Below are positions 1-11,498 of a stretch of DNA of 16,232 nucleotides, piece by piece. The position numbers and the translations under genes are program-made. Below the pieces are notes generated by a model. The model ran no database searches. It had not been told where the DNA came from and saw only the letters and a list, made by a program, of their open reading frames with translations. Numbering within the stretch: position 1 is the first letter of the stretch; every line of letters begins with the position of its first letter. Source of the DNA: Pseudomonadota bacterium (GTDB lineage: Bacteria; Pseudomonadota; Alphaproteobacteria; Acetobacterales; Acetobacteraceae); assembly GCA_021845835.1 (NCBI GenBank), contig JAJZVE010000026.1:1-16232 (forward strand), written 5' to 3'.

Positions 1-1022
1 TCCTGCCGGCAGTCGAGGTTCTGCGAGCCGAGCGAGGCCATCAGGTCCTTCAGCGCCAGCATGCTCTCGGCATCGGCAAGATTGCCGGCCACGGCGCCGA
101 TGCGCTCGCCGTGCGTGGCCTCGATGCGCGCGGCGATGGCGTCGAACGCCTCTACCCAACTGGCACGCACAAGCTTGCCGTCGCGGCGGATCCAGCAGGC
201 ATCGAGCCGGCGGCGCTTCAGCCCGTCAATGGAAAAGCGCGACTTGTCGCCGAGCCACTCCTCGTTCACGTCGTCGTTCACGCGCGGCAGGATGCGCAGC
301 ACCTCCGGCCCGCGCGCGTCGATGCGGATATTGGCACCGACCGCATCGAGCACGTCGATGCTGTCGGTCTTGCGCAGCTCCCACGGCCGCGCCACGAACG
401 CGTACGGCTTGGAGGTGAGCGCGCCGACCGGGCAGATGTCGATCAGGTTGCCCGAGAGTTCCGAGGTCAGCGCCTTTTCGACGTAGGTGCCGACTTCCAT
501 GTTCTCGCCGCGCGACGTGGCCCCCATTTCGGGAACGCCGGCGACCTCGGCGGCGAAGCGAATGCAGCGCGTGCAGTGGATGCAGCGCGTCATCACCGTC
601 TTCACCAGCGGGCCGAGATACTTGTCCTTCACCGCACGCTTGTTCTCGGCGTAGCGCGAGTGATCCATGCCGTAGCCGATCGCCTGGTCCTGCAGGTCGC
701 ACTCGCCGCCCTGGTCGCAGATCGGGCAGTCGAGCGGATGGTTGATCAGCAGGAATTCCATCACGCCGCGCCGTGCCGCGCGCACCATCGGGCTGTCGGT
801 ATGCACGACCATGCCGTCGGCGACCGGATAGGAGCAGGAGGAAATCGGCTTCGGCGGCGCCTTCTCGATCTCGACCAGACACATGCGGCAGTTGCCGGCG
901 ACCGACAGCCGTTCGTGGTAGCAGAAGCGCGGGATTTCCTTGCCGGCGAGTTCACACGCCTGCAGCACGTTGGAGCCGGGCGGGACCTCGACGGTGATCC
1001 CATCGACCGTGACTTTCACCAT
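1..1022 (-). CDS. nuoG: NADH-quinone oxidoreductase subunit G (partial, 3' end outside window)
   Basis: This is the large iron-sulfur subunit of complex I, in the NADH-oxidising peripheral arm; it passes electrons from NuoF towards the quinone site. About 340 N-terminal codons are present and the rest runs off the left edge. A ferredoxin-like [2Fe-2S] domain is seen with Cys34, Cys45, Cys48 and Cys63 (NCRMC at 44-48). It is followed by the His-Cys cluster motif His95-x3-Cys99-x2-Cys102-x5-Cys108. Then comes a CIHCTRC [4Fe-4S] motif with its distant partner in DICPVGAL, leading into the start of the molybdopterin-oxidoreductase-like domain. The ATG at 1022-1020 lies 4 nt after the nuoF stop, with GGAG 7 nt upstream. 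It is the last visible gene of the nuoABCDEFG run. Identity is secure; only the C-terminal domain cannot be judged. Confidence 0.97.
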   Translation of the reverse strand, partial: MVKVTVDGITVEVPPGSNVLQACELAGKEIPRFCYHERLSVAGNCRMCLVEIEKAPPKPISSCSYPVADGMVVHTDSPMVRAARRGVMEFLLINHPLDCPICDQGGECDLQDQAIGYGMDHSRYAENKRAVKDKYLGPLVKTVMTRCIHCTRCIRFAAEVAGVPEMGATSRGENMEVGTYVEKALTSELSGNLIDICPVGALTSKPYAFVARPWELRKTDSIDVLDAVGANIRIDARGPEVLRILPRVNDDVNEEWLGDKSRFSIDGLKRRRLDACWIRRDGKLVRASWVEAFDAIAARIEATHGERIGAVAGNLADAESMLALKDLMASLGSQNLDCRQ

Positions 1023-1026
1023 CGTC

Positions 1027-2331
1027 CTACTCCGCGGCGAGCGGCAGCGGACGCGCCGCCCGTCCCGCCTTGTATTGCGCGATGCGCTCTTCGATCACCG
1101 GCCGGAAATGCCGGATCAGGCCCTGGATCGGCCATGCCGCGGCGTCGCCGAGCGCGCAGATGGTGTGGCCCTCCACCTGGCGCGTCACCTGCTCCAGCGT
1201 GTCGATCTCCTCCGGCTCGGCGCGGCCCTGCACCATGCGGTTCATCACCCGCATCATCCAGCCGGTGCCCTCGCGGCACGGCGTGCATTGGCCGCAGCTC
1301 TCGTGCTTGTAGAATTGCGAGAGCCGGGCGATGGCCTTGATGATGTCGGTGGAGCGGTCCATGACGATCACCGCGGCGGTGCCGAGACCGCTTCTCACCT
1401 CGCGCAGGCTGTCGAAATCCATCAGCACGGTGTCGCAGACGGATTTCGGGATCACCGGGACGGAGGAACCGCCCGGGATCACGGCGAGCAGATTGTCCCA
1501 GCCGCCGCGCACGCCACCGGCGTAGCGCTCGATCAGTTCGCGCAGCGGGACGCCGAGCTCCTCCTCGACGTTGCACGGCTGGTTGACGTGGCCGGAGATG
1601 CAGAACAGCTTGGTGCCGCTGTTCTTCGGCCGCCCCAGCGCGGAGAACCACGCGGCACCGCGACGCAGGATGGTCGGCGCGACGGCGATGCTCTCGACGT
1701 TGTTCACCGTGGTCGGGCAGCCATAGAGACCGACGGCCGCCGGGAACGGCGGCTTCAGCCGCGGCATGCCCTTCTTGCCTTCCAGGCTCTCCAGCAGCGC
1801 GGTCTCCTCGCCGCAGATATAGGCCCCGGCGCCGCGATGCACGTAGAGATCGAAATCCCAGCCGGAGCCGCAGGCGTCGTGGCCGATCAGCCCGGCCGCG
1901 TACGCCTGGTCGATCGCCGCCTGCAGCCGCCGCGCCTCGGCATGGAATTCGCCGCGCACGTAGATGTAGCAGGCATGCGCGCGCATCGCGAAGGACGCGA
2001 GCAGGCAGCCTTCCACCAGCTTGTGCGGGTCGTTGCGCAGGATGTCACGATCCTTGCAGGTGCCGGGCTCGCTCTCGTCGGCGTTGACGACCAGGTAGTG
2101 CGGCCGCTCGCCGACCTGCTTGGGCATGAACGACCATTTCATGCCGGTCGGGAAGCCGGCGCCGCCGCGGCCGCGCAGGCCGGACGCCTTCATCTCGTCG
2201 ACGATCGCGTCGGGGCCGCGCGCCAGGATCGCGGCGGTGCCGTCCCAGTCGCCGCGTGCGCGCGCGCCCTGCAGCCCCCAGTCGTGCAGCCCGTAGAGAT
2301 TGGTGAAGATGCGGTCGCGGTCGCTCAGCAT
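1027..2331 (-). CDS. nuoF: NADH-quinone oxidoreductase subunit F (NADH/FMN-binding)
   Basis: This is the complex I subunit that binds NADH and FMN, takes the hydride and feeds electrons into the cluster chain. The 434-residue length is normal for the family. The nucleotide/FMN-binding glycine-rich motif [10 protein letters not shown] is at 54-63, a second conserved segment [14 protein letters not shown] is near 172-185, and the [4Fe-4S] cluster ligands are Cys346, Cys349 and Cys352 ([12 protein letters not shown]) plus Cys392 (ICALGD). The ATG at 2331-2329 is preceded by GGAG/GAGG and sits 4 nt after nuoE; the stop is 4 nt before nuoG. This tight packing fits co-translation of the E-F-G electron-input module. 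No defects were seen. Confidence 0.98.
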   Translation of the reverse strand: MLSDRDRIFTNLYGLHDWGLQGARARGDWDGTAAILARGPDAIVDEMKASGLRGRGGAGFPTGMKWSFMPKQVGERPHYLVVNADESEPGTCKDRDILRNDPHKLVEGCLLASFAMRAHACYIYVRGEFHAEARRLQAAIDQAYAAGLIGHDACGSGWDFDLYVHRGAGAYICGEETALLESLEGKKGMPRLKPPFPAAVGLYGCPTTVNNVESIAVAPTILRRGAAWFSALGRPKNSGTKLFCISGHVNQPCNVEEELGVPLRELIERYAGGVRGGWDNLLAVIPGGSSVPVIPKSVCDTVLMDFDSLREVRSGLGTAAVIVMDRSTDIIKAIARLSQFYKHESCGQCTPCREGTGWMMRVMNRMVQGRAEPEEIDTLEQVTRQVEGHTICALGDAAAWPIQGLIRHFRPVIEERIAQYKAGRAARPLPLAAE

Positions 2332-2335
2332 CGCC

Positions 2336-2989
2336 TCACTCCGCCGGATGCGCGTCGATCGATGTCAGCGTGGTCGGGCCGCCCGCCGGCGCCGAGCCTT
2401 GTCGCCCCGCCATCGAGCCGGGCGCCGGACGCTCACCGCGCCGCAGCGCCGCGATCAGCGCCTCGGTGCGTTCGGCATCCATGTCCTCGTAGTAGTCGTC
2501 GTCGACCTGCAGGATCGGCGCATTGACGCAGCCGCCCAGGCACTCCACCTCGGACATGGTGAACATGCCGTCCGCACTGGTTTCGCCCCAGCCCTGGATG
2601 CCGGTCGCCTTGCGGCACGCTGCCGTCACCGCATCCGACCCGCGCAGCCAGCATGGCGTGGTCGTGCAGACCTGCAGATGGAACCGTCCGATCGGGCGCG
2701 TGTTGAACATCAGGTAGAAGGTGGCGACTTCGTAGACACGGATCGGCGGCATATCGAGACGCCTGGCGACCTCGTCCATCGCCGCGCGCGGCACCCAGGC
2801 ACTGCCGCTGCTGCGCTTCATCTGGCCCTGCACGACATAGAGCAGGGGAATGACCGCGCTGGCCTGCCTTCCGGGCGGGTATCGCGTCACGATCTTCGCG
2901 ATCTCCGCCTCGCTCGCCGCGTCGAAGGCGAAGCAGGCCGGTTGCGCCATTTGCTCGGCCTTGGAGCCGTCGCCAGTATCTTCGGCCAT
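2336..2989 (-). CDS. nuoE: NADH-quinone oxidoreductase subunit E (24 kDa, [2Fe-2S])
   Basis: This is the thioredoxin-fold subunit of the complex I NADH module; it holds a [2Fe-2S] cluster beside NuoF. The 217-residue product has the four ligands Cys108, Cys113, Cys150 and Cys154 in the usual Cys-x4-Cys and Cys-x3-Cys arrangement (CTTTPC, CLGGC). The conserved segment [12 protein letters not shown] lies at about 85-96. The last 30 or so residues are a low-complexity Gly/Pro/Ala tail beyond the conserved domain. The start is 3 nt after the nuoD stop and the Shine-Dalgarno is weak (AGG at short distance), so translational coupling to nuoD is likely. The stop is 4 nt before nuoF. Confidence 0.97.
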   Translation of the reverse strand: MAEDTGDGSKAEQMAQPACFAFDAASEAEIAKIVTRYPPGRQASAVIPLLYVVQGQMKRSSGSAWVPRAAMDEVARRLDMPPIRVYEVATFYLMFNTRPIGRFHLQVCTTTPCWLRGSDAVTAACRKATGIQGWGETSADGMFTMSEVECLGGCVNAPILQVDDDYYEDMDAERTEALIAALRRGERPAPGSMAGRQGSAPAGGPTTLTSIDAHPAE

Positions 2990-2992
2990 TGT

Positions 2993-4213
2993 CTACCTGT
3001 CGATCTCGCCGAACACGATGTCCAGCGACCCGATGATCGCCACCGCATCGGCCAGCATGTGCCGCTTCGACATCACCTCGATCGCCTGCAGGTGGGCGAA
3101 GCCGGTCGGCCGGATCTTGCAGCGATAGGGGCGATTGGTCCCGTCCGCCACGAGATAGACCGCGAACTCGCCCTTCGGCGATTCGACGGCCGCATACGTG
3201 GCGCCCGGCGGAACGTGGAAGCCTTCCGTGAACAGCTTGAAATGATGGATCAGCGCCTCCATCGAGCGCTTCATTTCCGCGCGCGAGGGCGGCACGAACT
3301 TGTGGTCCTGCAGCTTCACAGGCCCTGGCTTCATCTGAGCCAGGCACTGCTTGATGATCTGCACGCTCTCGCGCATCTCGGCGATGCGCAGCAGATAGCG
3401 GTCGTAGCAGTCGCCGTTGCGGCCGACCGGCACGTTGAACTGCACGCGGTCGTACATCGCATAGGGCTGCGCCCGCCGCAGGTCCCACGGCACGCCGCTG
3501 GCGCGCAGACACGGACCGCTGAAGCCCCAGGCCAACGCCTGCTCCGCGCTCATCACGCCGATATCGACGGTGCGCTGCTTCCAGATGCGATTGTCGGTCA
3601 GCAGCCCTTCGAGATCATCGATGAACTGCGGATAATGCTCCGCCCATTCGGCGATCCGCTCATCCAGCCCGCTCGGCAGGTCGCGATTGACGCCGCCGGG
3701 CCGATAGTAGTTCGCATGCAGCCGCGCGCCCGAAACGGCCTCGTAGAACTCCATCAGCTTTTCGCGTTCCTCGAAGCCCCACAGGATCGGCGTGATGGCA
3801 CCGACATCGATCGCGTAGGTGGTCAGATTGAGCAGGTGGTTCAGAATGCGCGTGATCTCGTCGAACAGCGTGCGAATCCACAGCGCCCGCTCCGGCACCG
3901 TGATGCCGGCCAGCCGCTCCACGCCCAGGATGTAGGCGTGTTCCTGCGCCATCGGGCTGACGTAGTCGAGCCGGTCGAAATACGGACTGGCCTGCAGATA
4001 GCTCTTGTATTCGATCAGCTTTTCGGTGCCGCGGTGCAGCAGGCCGACATGCGGATCGGCGCGCTCCACGATCTCGCCGTCCATCTCCAGGATCAGCCGT
4101 AGCACGCCATGCGCGGCCGGATGCTGCGGGCCGAAATTGATCGCGTGGCTGTCGATCTCGACCGTCCTGGTCGACCCGCTCGGCGCCGGCTTGCTGAGGA
4201 CGGTTTCCGTCAC
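2993..4213 (-). CDS. nuoD: NADH-quinone oxidoreductase subunit D (49 kDa)
   Basis: This is the complex I subunit that, together with NuoB, forms the quinone-reduction chamber at the junction with the membrane arm. The 406-residue product has [10 protein letters not shown] at 27-36, [12 protein letters not shown], the [10 protein letters not shown] segment that carries a conserved quinone-site tyrosine, [20 protein letters not shown], and the C-terminal [10 protein letters not shown] chose a GTG start at 4213-4211. It lies 7 nt after a perfect AGGAGG and overlaps the nuoC stop in a 4-nt GTGA. The open frame continues upstream, but that stretch is only the opposite frame of nuoC. NuoD is separate from NuoC, unlike the enterobacterial NuoCD fusion. 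Confidence 0.97.
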   Translation of the reverse strand: MTETVLSKPAPSGSTRTVEIDSHAINFGPQHPAAHGVLRLILEMDGEIVERADPHVGLLHRGTEKLIEYKSYLQASPYFDRLDYVSPMAQEHAYILGVERLAGITVPERALWIRTLFDEITRILNHLLNLTTYAIDVGAITPILWGFEEREKLMEFYEAVSGARLHANYYRPGGVNRDLPSGLDERIAEWAEHYPQFIDDLEGLLTDNRIWKQRTVDIGVMSAEQALAWGFSGPCLRASGVPWDLRRAQPYAMYDRVQFNVPVGRNGDCYDRYLLRIAEMRESVQIIKQCLAQMKPGPVKLQDHKFVPPSRAEMKRSMEALIHHFKLFTEGFHVPPGATYAAVESPKGEFAVYLVADGTNRPYRCKIRPTGFAHLQAIEVMSKRHMLADAVAIIGSLDIVFGEIDR

Positions 4214-4842
4214 GGCTTCGCCTCCTTCTGCGCCGCCAGACGCGCCGCGTGCGCCTTCTCGTCTCCCGGCAGCGAGGTGATCGCCTCCCACGGCGACATG
4301 AAATCGAAGTTGCGGAAATCCTGCGTCAACTTCACCGGTTCGTACACAACCTGCCTGCGCTCCTCGTCGTAGCGCACCTGCACGTAGCCGCTGAGCGGGA
4401 AGTCCTTGCGCAGGGGATGGCCCTCGAAGCCGTAGTCGGTGAGAATGCGCCGCAGATCGGGCTGGCCCGCGAACACGATGCCGTAGAGATCCCAGGCCTC
4501 GCGCTCCCACCAGGTCGCGGCCGGCCAGACGCCGCTCACCGACGGTACCGGCGTCACCGCGTCGGTTGCGACGACGACGCGCAGCCGCTGGTTCAGCGAC
4601 ACCGAGAGCAGGTTATACACCACATCGAACCGCTCGGCGCGCTCCGGCCAATCGACGCCGCACAGGTCCATCATCTGCTCGAACGCGAAGCGCGGGTCGT
4701 CGCGCAGCGTCTGCATGACCGGCACCACCGCGTCCGAGCGCGCCCGCGCCACCACCTGCCCGAGCTCGACGCCAACCGCGAGCACGCCCGGAATGCCGGC
4801 AACCTGCTCCGCCAGCGCGGCCGTCGCAGCGGCCGTCTCCAT
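4210..4842 (-). CDS. nuoC: NADH-quinone oxidoreductase subunit C (30 kDa)
   Basis: This is a peripheral-arm connecting subunit of complex I that packs against NuoD; it carries no cofactor. From the ATG at 4842-4840 it is 210 residues. The family core is present: [10 protein letters not shown] near 59-68, then [13 protein letters not shown] (112-124) and [21 protein letters not shown] (129-149, read as a continuous block). Within the signature, the usual Gly-His-Pro-Asp is Gly-Gln-Pro-Asp, with Gln127. A GTG 12 nt further upstream (4854-4852), overlapping the nuoB stop, is an alternative start giving 214 residues; neither has a good Shine-Dalgarno. The 3' end overlaps the nuoD GTG by 4 nt, which implies coupled translation. 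Confidence 0.95.
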   Translation of the reverse strand: METAAATAALAEQVAGIPGVLAVGVELGQVVARARSDAVVPVMQTLRDDPRFAFEQMMDLCGVDWPERAERFDVVYNLLSVSLNQRLRVVVATDAVTPVPSVSGVWPAATWWEREAWDLYGIVFAGQPDLRRILTDYGFEGHPLRKDFPLSGYVQVRYDEERRQVVYEPVKLTQDFRNFDFMSPWEAITSLPGDEKAHAARLAAQKEAKP

Positions 4843-4846
4843 CGTT

Positions 4847-5419
4847 TCAGCCACGGAGGATCGTCCCGGTGCGGCGGATCTTCTTCTGCAACTGCATGAT
4901 ACCGTACACCAGCGCCTCCGCGGTGGGCGGGCAGCCGGGGACGTACACGTCCACCGGCACGATCCGGTCGCAGCCGCGCACCACCGAGTAGGAATAGTGG
5001 TAGTAGCCGCCGCCATTGGCGCAACTGCCCATGCTGATCACCCAGCGCGGCTCGGCCATCTGGTCGTACACCCTGCGCAGTGCCGGCGCCATCTTGTTGG
5101 TGAGCGTGCCGGCAACGATCATCACGTCGCTTTGTCGCGGCGAGGCGCGCGGAATGATGCCGAAGCGGTCAAGATCGTAGCGCGGCATATAGGCGTGCAT
5201 CATTTCCACGGCGCAGCACGCCAGGCCGAAGGTCATCGGCCACAGGCTGCCGGTGCGTGCCCAGTTCACCACCTTGTCGAGCTGGGCGACCACGAAACCG
5301 CGCCCTTCCAGCTCGCCGGTGATGCTCTTCACGACCGCATCCTGCGCCGCGCCCGGCGGTAGCGCGTCGCGGTTCCAGGCGACCGCAGGGGCGGCCGCGT
5401 TCTCGCTCACGGCATCCAT
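4847..5419 (-). CDS. nuoB: NADH-quinone oxidoreductase subunit B (PSST, cluster N2)
   Basis: This complex I subunit carries the terminal [4Fe-4S] cluster N2, which reduces the quinone. The 190-residue product shows all four expected ligands: adjacent Cys68 and Cys69 in [11 protein letters not shown], Cys133 in MGSCANGGG, and Cys163 in VPGCPP. The [13 protein letters not shown] and [15 protein letters not shown] blocks are typical. The first 30 residues are a variable Ala-rich leader, as is common in alphaproteobacteria. The start is 7 nt after the nuoA stop with AAGG just upstream, and the stop is 4 nt before the nuoC ATG. Confidence 0.98.
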   Translation of the reverse strand: MDAVSENAAAPAVAWNRDALPPGAAQDAVVKSITGELEGRGFVVAQLDKVVNWARTGSLWPMTFGLACCAVEMMHAYMPRYDLDRFGIIPRASPRQSDVMIVAGTLTNKMAPALRRVYDQMAEPRWVISMGSCANGGGYYHYSYSVVRGCDRIVPVDVYVPGCPPTAEALVYGIMQLQKKIRRTGTILRG

Positions 5420-5426
5420 TGCCGCC

Positions 5427-5795
5427 TTACTCCCACTCCAGGGCGCCCTTGTTCCATTCGTAGATGAAGCCGACGGTCAGCACCGCCAGGAACCCCAGCA
5501 TCGACAGGAAACCGAACAGGCCGATGCGTGACAGGCTCACTGCCCACGGGAACAGGAACGCGACTTCCAGGTCGAAAATGATGAACAAAATGGAGACAAG
5601 ATAGAAACGCACGTCGAAACGCCGGCGCGCGTCATCAAAAGCCTCGAACCCGCACTCATAGGCCGATAGTTTCTCGGGATACGGCCGCTGGCGGGCCGCC
5701 AACAATGATCCGACGACCAGTGCCAGGGCGATCACGCCGGCGATGACAAGGAATACCAGGATGGGGAAATAGTTGGCCAGCAGCGGAGCCATCAT
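5427..5795 (-). CDS. nuoA: NADH-quinone oxidoreductase subunit A (membrane)
   Basis: This small membrane subunit of complex I sits near the quinone entry site and is the first gene of the nuo operon. The 122-residue product has three hydrophobic helices at about 10-34, 63-85 and 92-114. The conserved loop [12 protein letters not shown] (46-57) and [11 protein letters not shown] (74-84, with the conserved acids Asp75 and Glu77) are both present. I chose the first of two adjacent ATG codons (5795-5793), preceded by AGGAAAGGAAG. The open frame extends upstream to 5843, but that region is GC-rich leader with hairpins and lacks NuoA similarity. A structured leader lies directly in front of the Shine-Dalgarno. 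Confidence 0.96.
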   Translation of the reverse strand: MMAPLLANYFPILVFLVIAGVIALALVVGSLLAARQRPYPEKLSAYECGFEAFDDARRRFDVRFYLVSILFIIFDLEVAFLFPWAVSLSRIGLFGFLSMLGFLAVLTVGFIYEWNKGALEWE

Positions 5796-5806
5796 GCTCT
5801 TCCTTT

Positions 5807-5860
5807 CCTGCGGCGCCGCAGGGCGGCTACCGCAGCGCAGCACGCGCGGACACTAGCCGC
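5807..5860 (-). promoter_or_regulatory. two tandem hairpins in the nuoA leader
   Basis: On the minus strand, GCGGCTA (5860-5854) and TAGCCGC (5829-5823) form a perfect 7-bp inverted repeat. The right arm continues with GCGG, which pairs with CCGC across a small bulge, capped by GCG/CGC. Directly after it is a perfect 16-nt palindrome at 5822-5807 (CCTGCGGCGCCGCAGG) whose last AGG is the start of the Shine-Dalgarno region. A second purine stretch (GGAAG) closer to the ATG stays free. The structure is seen in the sequence; any regulatory role is inference. A candidate -10 (TAGTGT, 5855-5850) overlaps the first hairpin, so the hairpin would only be fully transcribed by read-through from the tRNA genes. 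Confidence 0.45.
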
Positions 5861-5917
5861 ATCGTTCTGCCTTGGCCATAGGGGGGGCAGCCTCCCGGCA
5901 TGCATCCTGGGAACTGC

Positions 5918-5994
<77 letters not shown>

Positions 5995-6010
5995 AGCAGC
6001 AGGCGGCAGG

Positions 6011-6039
6011 CGTTTAGCCCTCACCCCCATCAGGGTCAA
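6011..6039 (-). promoter_or_regulatory. candidate sigma-70 promoter for tRNA-Asp
   Basis: On the minus strand, TTGACC (6039-6034) and TAAACG (6016-6011) are separated by exactly 17 nt, in the 65-nt gap between tRNA-Val and tRNA-Asp. The -10 ends 16 nt before the mature tRNA 5' end. The match to the housekeeping consensus is fair, and the location is what a stable-RNA promoter needs. The tRNA could still be co-transcribed with tRNA-Val. Confidence 0.5.
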
Positions 6040-6059
6040 CCGGCAAATAGCCACGCCGG

Positions 6060-6134
6060 TGGTGGGCGGTGACGGGTTCGAACCGCCGGCCCTCTCGGTG
6101 TAAACGAGATGCTCTACCGCTGAGCTAACCGCCC
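6060..6134 (-). tRNA. tRNA-Val(TAC)
   Basis: A full 75-nt cloverleaf reads on the minus strand. Acceptor GGGCGGT pairs with ACCGCCC, the D arm is TAGCTCAGCGGTAGAGC, and the anticodon stem TCTCG/CGAGA holds the loop TTTACAC with anticodon TAC. The T arm is CGGTTCGAACCCG. Discriminator A and CCA are encoded. It begins only 19 nt after the hup stop codon, so co-transcription with hup or a promoter within the hup 3' end is likely. Confidence 0.97.
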
Positions 6135-6153
6135 TACGCGCATCTGCTCCGCG

Positions 6154-6426
6154 TCAGTTCACCGCGTCCTTCAGCGCCTTGCCCGGCTTGAACCGGACGG
6201 AGGTGGACGCCTCGATCTGAATCTGCTCTCCGGTGCGCGGGTTGCGCCCGGTGGAGGCCTTGCGCCCGGCGGTCGCGAAACTGCCGAAGCCGACCAGCCG
6301 CACCTCCTCCTTGCGCTTGAGCGCCGCCTCGATGGCGGCAAACACGGCGTCCACGACTTCGGCCGCCTTCGCCTTCGGCAGCTCCGTCTGGTCCGCCACC
6401 GCTGCAATCAGATCCATTTTGTTCAC
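6154..6426 (-). CDS. hup: DNA-binding protein HU
   Basis: This is a histone-like nucleoid protein that binds and bends DNA without strong sequence specificity. From a GTG start at 6426-6424 it is 90 residues, the standard HU length, beginning MNKMDLIAAVA; an AGGGGG Shine-Dalgarno lies 8 nt upstream. The open frame extends 8 codons further to an ATG, but the GTG fits both length and ribosome site better. The HU signature GFGSF (46-50) and GRNPRTGE (60-67) are present, including Pro63 at the tip of the DNA-binding arm. The C-terminal FKPGKALKDAVN is typical. The position after lon matches hupB in enterobacteria; HU versus an IHF subunit is settled by the DLIAAVA start and FKPGKALK end. Confidence 0.96.
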   Translation of the reverse strand: MNKMDLIAAVADQTELPKAKAAEVVDAVFAAIEAALKRKEEVRLVGFGSFATAGRKASTGRNPRTGEQIQIEASTSVRFKPGKALKDAVN

Positions 6427-6490
6427 GACAATGACCCCCTGTCTTCCCATCCCTGACGCCTCCGCGACTCGGCCGTCACGCGGCGAATGG

Positions 6491-6520
6491 ACACTAAAGG
6501 CCGGTTTTCCGCCGCGTCAA
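6491..6520 (-). promoter_or_regulatory. candidate promoter of hup
   Basis: On the minus strand, TTGACG (6520-6515) is followed after 16-18 nt by TTTAGTGT (6498-6491), which can be read as a -10 in several registers. It lies about 70 nt upstream of the hup GTG and downstream of the hairpin that ends lon. The -35 is good and the -10 only moderate. Confidence 0.4.
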
Positions 6521-6555
6521 CGACGCGACGATCCCCGCGATGCAGTTCTCCCTCT

Positions 6556-6569
6556 CCGACCCGGGTCGG
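6556..6569. repeat. 14-nt perfect palindrome between lon and hup
   Basis: CCGACCCGGGTCGG is a perfect inverted repeat 10 nt downstream (minus-strand sense) of the lon hairpin and about 36 nt upstream of the hup -35. It could be a second part of the lon terminator region or a protein-binding site. The sequence alone does not decide. Confidence 0.35.
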
Positions 6570-6578
6570 CGGGCATGC

Positions 6579-6611
6579 GAACGGCCCGCCAGCGTCGCCG
6601 GCGGGCCGTTC
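6579..6611 (-). terminator. strong hairpin after lon
   Basis: A perfect 12-bp stem, GAACGGCCCGCC (plus-strand 6579-6590) against 6600-6611, encloses a 9-nt loop. It starts 12 nt after the lon stop codon. There is no T-run after it on the minus strand, so it is not a textbook intrinsic terminator. It may instead slow transcription or protect the lon mRNA 3' end. Many GC-rich alphaproteobacteria show such U-poor hairpins between operons. Confidence 0.55.
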
Positions 6612-6623
6612 CGGCCGTCGCGG

Positions 6624-9071
<2,448 letters not shown>

Positions 9072-9174
9072 TCCGTGACCTCCTTCAGGACAGTCGGATA
9101 CGGCCGCCCGATCAGGCGCGGACCGCATCTGCGGGGACGCTCGACAGTTGCGCGCCCCCAGACCATCCGGATAT

Positions 9175-9195
9175 CGGCACCATCGCCCGGTGCCG
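9175..9195 (-). terminator. possible hairpin between clpX and lon
   Basis: CGGCACC and GGTGCCG form a 7-bp perfect stem with a 7-nt loop, 57 nt after the clpX stop. No T-run follows, so termination is uncertain. The same place contains CTTG (9199-9196) and CCGATATC (9177-9170) 18 nt apart, which faintly resembles an alphaproteobacterial heat-shock promoter for lon. Confidence 0.3.
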
Positions 9196-9252
9196 CAAGA
9201 CTTGAAACCCAGGCCAGCGCCGCAGGGGAGACCGGCGGCGTGGCTGCTTCCC

Positions 9253-10506
<1,254 letters not shown>

Positions 10507-10517
10507 GAGCACTCCTG

Positions 10518-10572
10518 CCCCGCCTCGTCGGGGACACACGCCCGAGAGCCCAAACCCCGCCGGCCCGCGGGG
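10518..10572 (-). promoter_or_regulatory. alternative hairpins in the clpX leader
   Basis: On the minus strand, CCCCGC (10572-10567) pairs with GCGGGG (10560-10555), and three T residues follow. Further on, CCCCG (10533-10529) pairs with CGGGG (10522-10518), just ahead of the AGGAG ribosome site. The second element also contains GCGGGG (10523-10518), so the first CCCCGC could pair with either partner and the two folds would exclude each other. The pairing is seen; regulation by it is inference. Confidence 0.35.
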
Positions 10573-10729
10573 ACGAGAACTCGCCGGGTAGCACCGCCCC
10601 GGACCATCGCGGCCGGGTCGATCAAAGAGCCACCATGCCAGAACGGCAGGGGCGACGGGAAGAGCCGAGGGGCTTTCGCGGCCACCGCGAGCTTACCTGT
10701 GGCCGGGGTGGCGGATTTGCAACGCCTGG

Positions 10730-10749
10730 CGGCCGCGCCGGCGCGGCCG
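10730..10749 (-). terminator. 20-nt GC palindrome directly after clpP
   Basis: A perfect 20-nt inverted repeat (half-site CGGCCGCGCC) starts one base after the clpP stop codon on the minus strand. It has no loop of its own, so in RNA the central bases would open. No T-run follows. It could end or stabilise the clpP message; in such GC-rich sequence, chance is also possible. Confidence 0.35.
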
Positions 10750-10750
10750 G

Positions 10751-11395
10751 TCAGGCCCGCGCGTCCGGCTCGGCCGGCAGCGGGCGGCGCTCCACCACCT
10801 CGTCCACCAGCCCGAAGGCGCGCGCTTCCTCGGCCGACATGTAGGTGTCGCGTTCCAGCTTGCGCTCGATCTCGGCGAGCATCTGGCCGGTATGGCGCTG
10901 GTAGATCCCGTTCAGCCGCCCGCGCAGGTGCAGGATCTCGCGCGCCTGGATCTCGATGTCGGCCGCCTGGCCCTGGGCGCCGCCGGAGGGCTGATGCACC
11001 ATCACACGGGCGTTGGGCAGCGCGAAGCGCTTGCCCTTGGCGCCGGCCGCCAGCAACAGGCTGCCCATGCTGGCCGCCTGGCCGATGCAGACCGTGCTGA
11101 CCGGGCTGCGGATGTACTGCATGGTATCGTAGATCGCCAGACCGGCGGAGACCACGCCGCCCGGGCTGTTGATGTAGAACGCGATGTCCTTGGTGGGATT
11201 CTCGCTTTCCAGGAACAGCAGCTGCGCACACAGCAGCGCGCTCACCTGGTCGTAGACCGGCCCGGTGAGGAACACGATGCGCTCCTTGAGCAGCCGCGAA
11301 TAGATATCGTAGGCCCGTTCGCCGCGGGCGGTCTGCTCGACCACCATCGGCACCAGCGCGTTGTCGTAGATCTCGACCGGGTCGCGATCCCTCAT
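10751..11395 (-). CDS. clpP: ATP-dependent Clp protease proteolytic subunit ClpP
   Basis: This is the serine peptidase subunit that forms the double-ring chamber used by ClpX, and by ClpA if the genome has it. The 214-residue product starts [11 protein letters not shown] at the ATG 11395-11393, with AAGGACAGAGG upstream; 22 codons of upstream open frame were discarded. The catalytic triad is clear from motif and spacing: Ser109 in GQAASMGS, His134 in VMVHQPSGG, Asp183 in ERDTYMSA. The oligomer and substrate-binding block [20 protein letters not shown] is intact (73-92). The short C-terminal tail [10 protein letters not shown] is variable. It lies between tig and clpX as in many proteobacteria. 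Confidence 0.98.
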   Translation of the reverse strand: MRDRDPVEIYDNALVPMVVEQTARGERAYDIYSRLLKERIVFLTGPVYDQVSALLCAQLLFLESENPTKDIAFYINSPGGVVSAGLAIYDTMQYIRSPVSTVCIGQAASMGSLLLAAGAKGKRFALPNARVMVHQPSGGAQGQAADIEIQAREILHLRGRLNGIYQRHTGQMLAEIERKLERDTYMSAEEARAFGLVDEVVERRPLPAEPDARA

Positions 11396-11498
11396 CCTCT
11401 GTCCTTCCCACCTGCCGGCCGCATCCGCGCCGCCGGCCGCGTCTGCGCGTATCCGATCCATAGATGGGCGCCGCCGGCCGCGGGTCCAGCCCGGTCGC

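Noticed and set aside
111..2526. plus-strand open frames opposite nuoG and nuoF (111-1340 and 940-2526)
   Set aside because: They are mirror frames of strongly conserved minus-strand complex I genes, with no ribosome site or protein similarity.
2300..4102. 600-codon plus-strand open frame
   Set aside because: It lies opposite nuoE and nuoD, has a His/Arg/Leu-rich composition with no recognisable domain, and is explained by GC-rich codon bias on the other strand.
4214..4510. 99-codon N-terminal extension of NuoD
   Set aside because: This region is the coding frame of nuoC; the GTG at 4213 with AGGAGG gives the normal NuoD N-terminus.
9201..9207. CTTGAAA heat-shock-like box on the plus strand between lon and clpX
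   Set aside because: No plus-strand gene lies downstream and no fitting -10 box is present.
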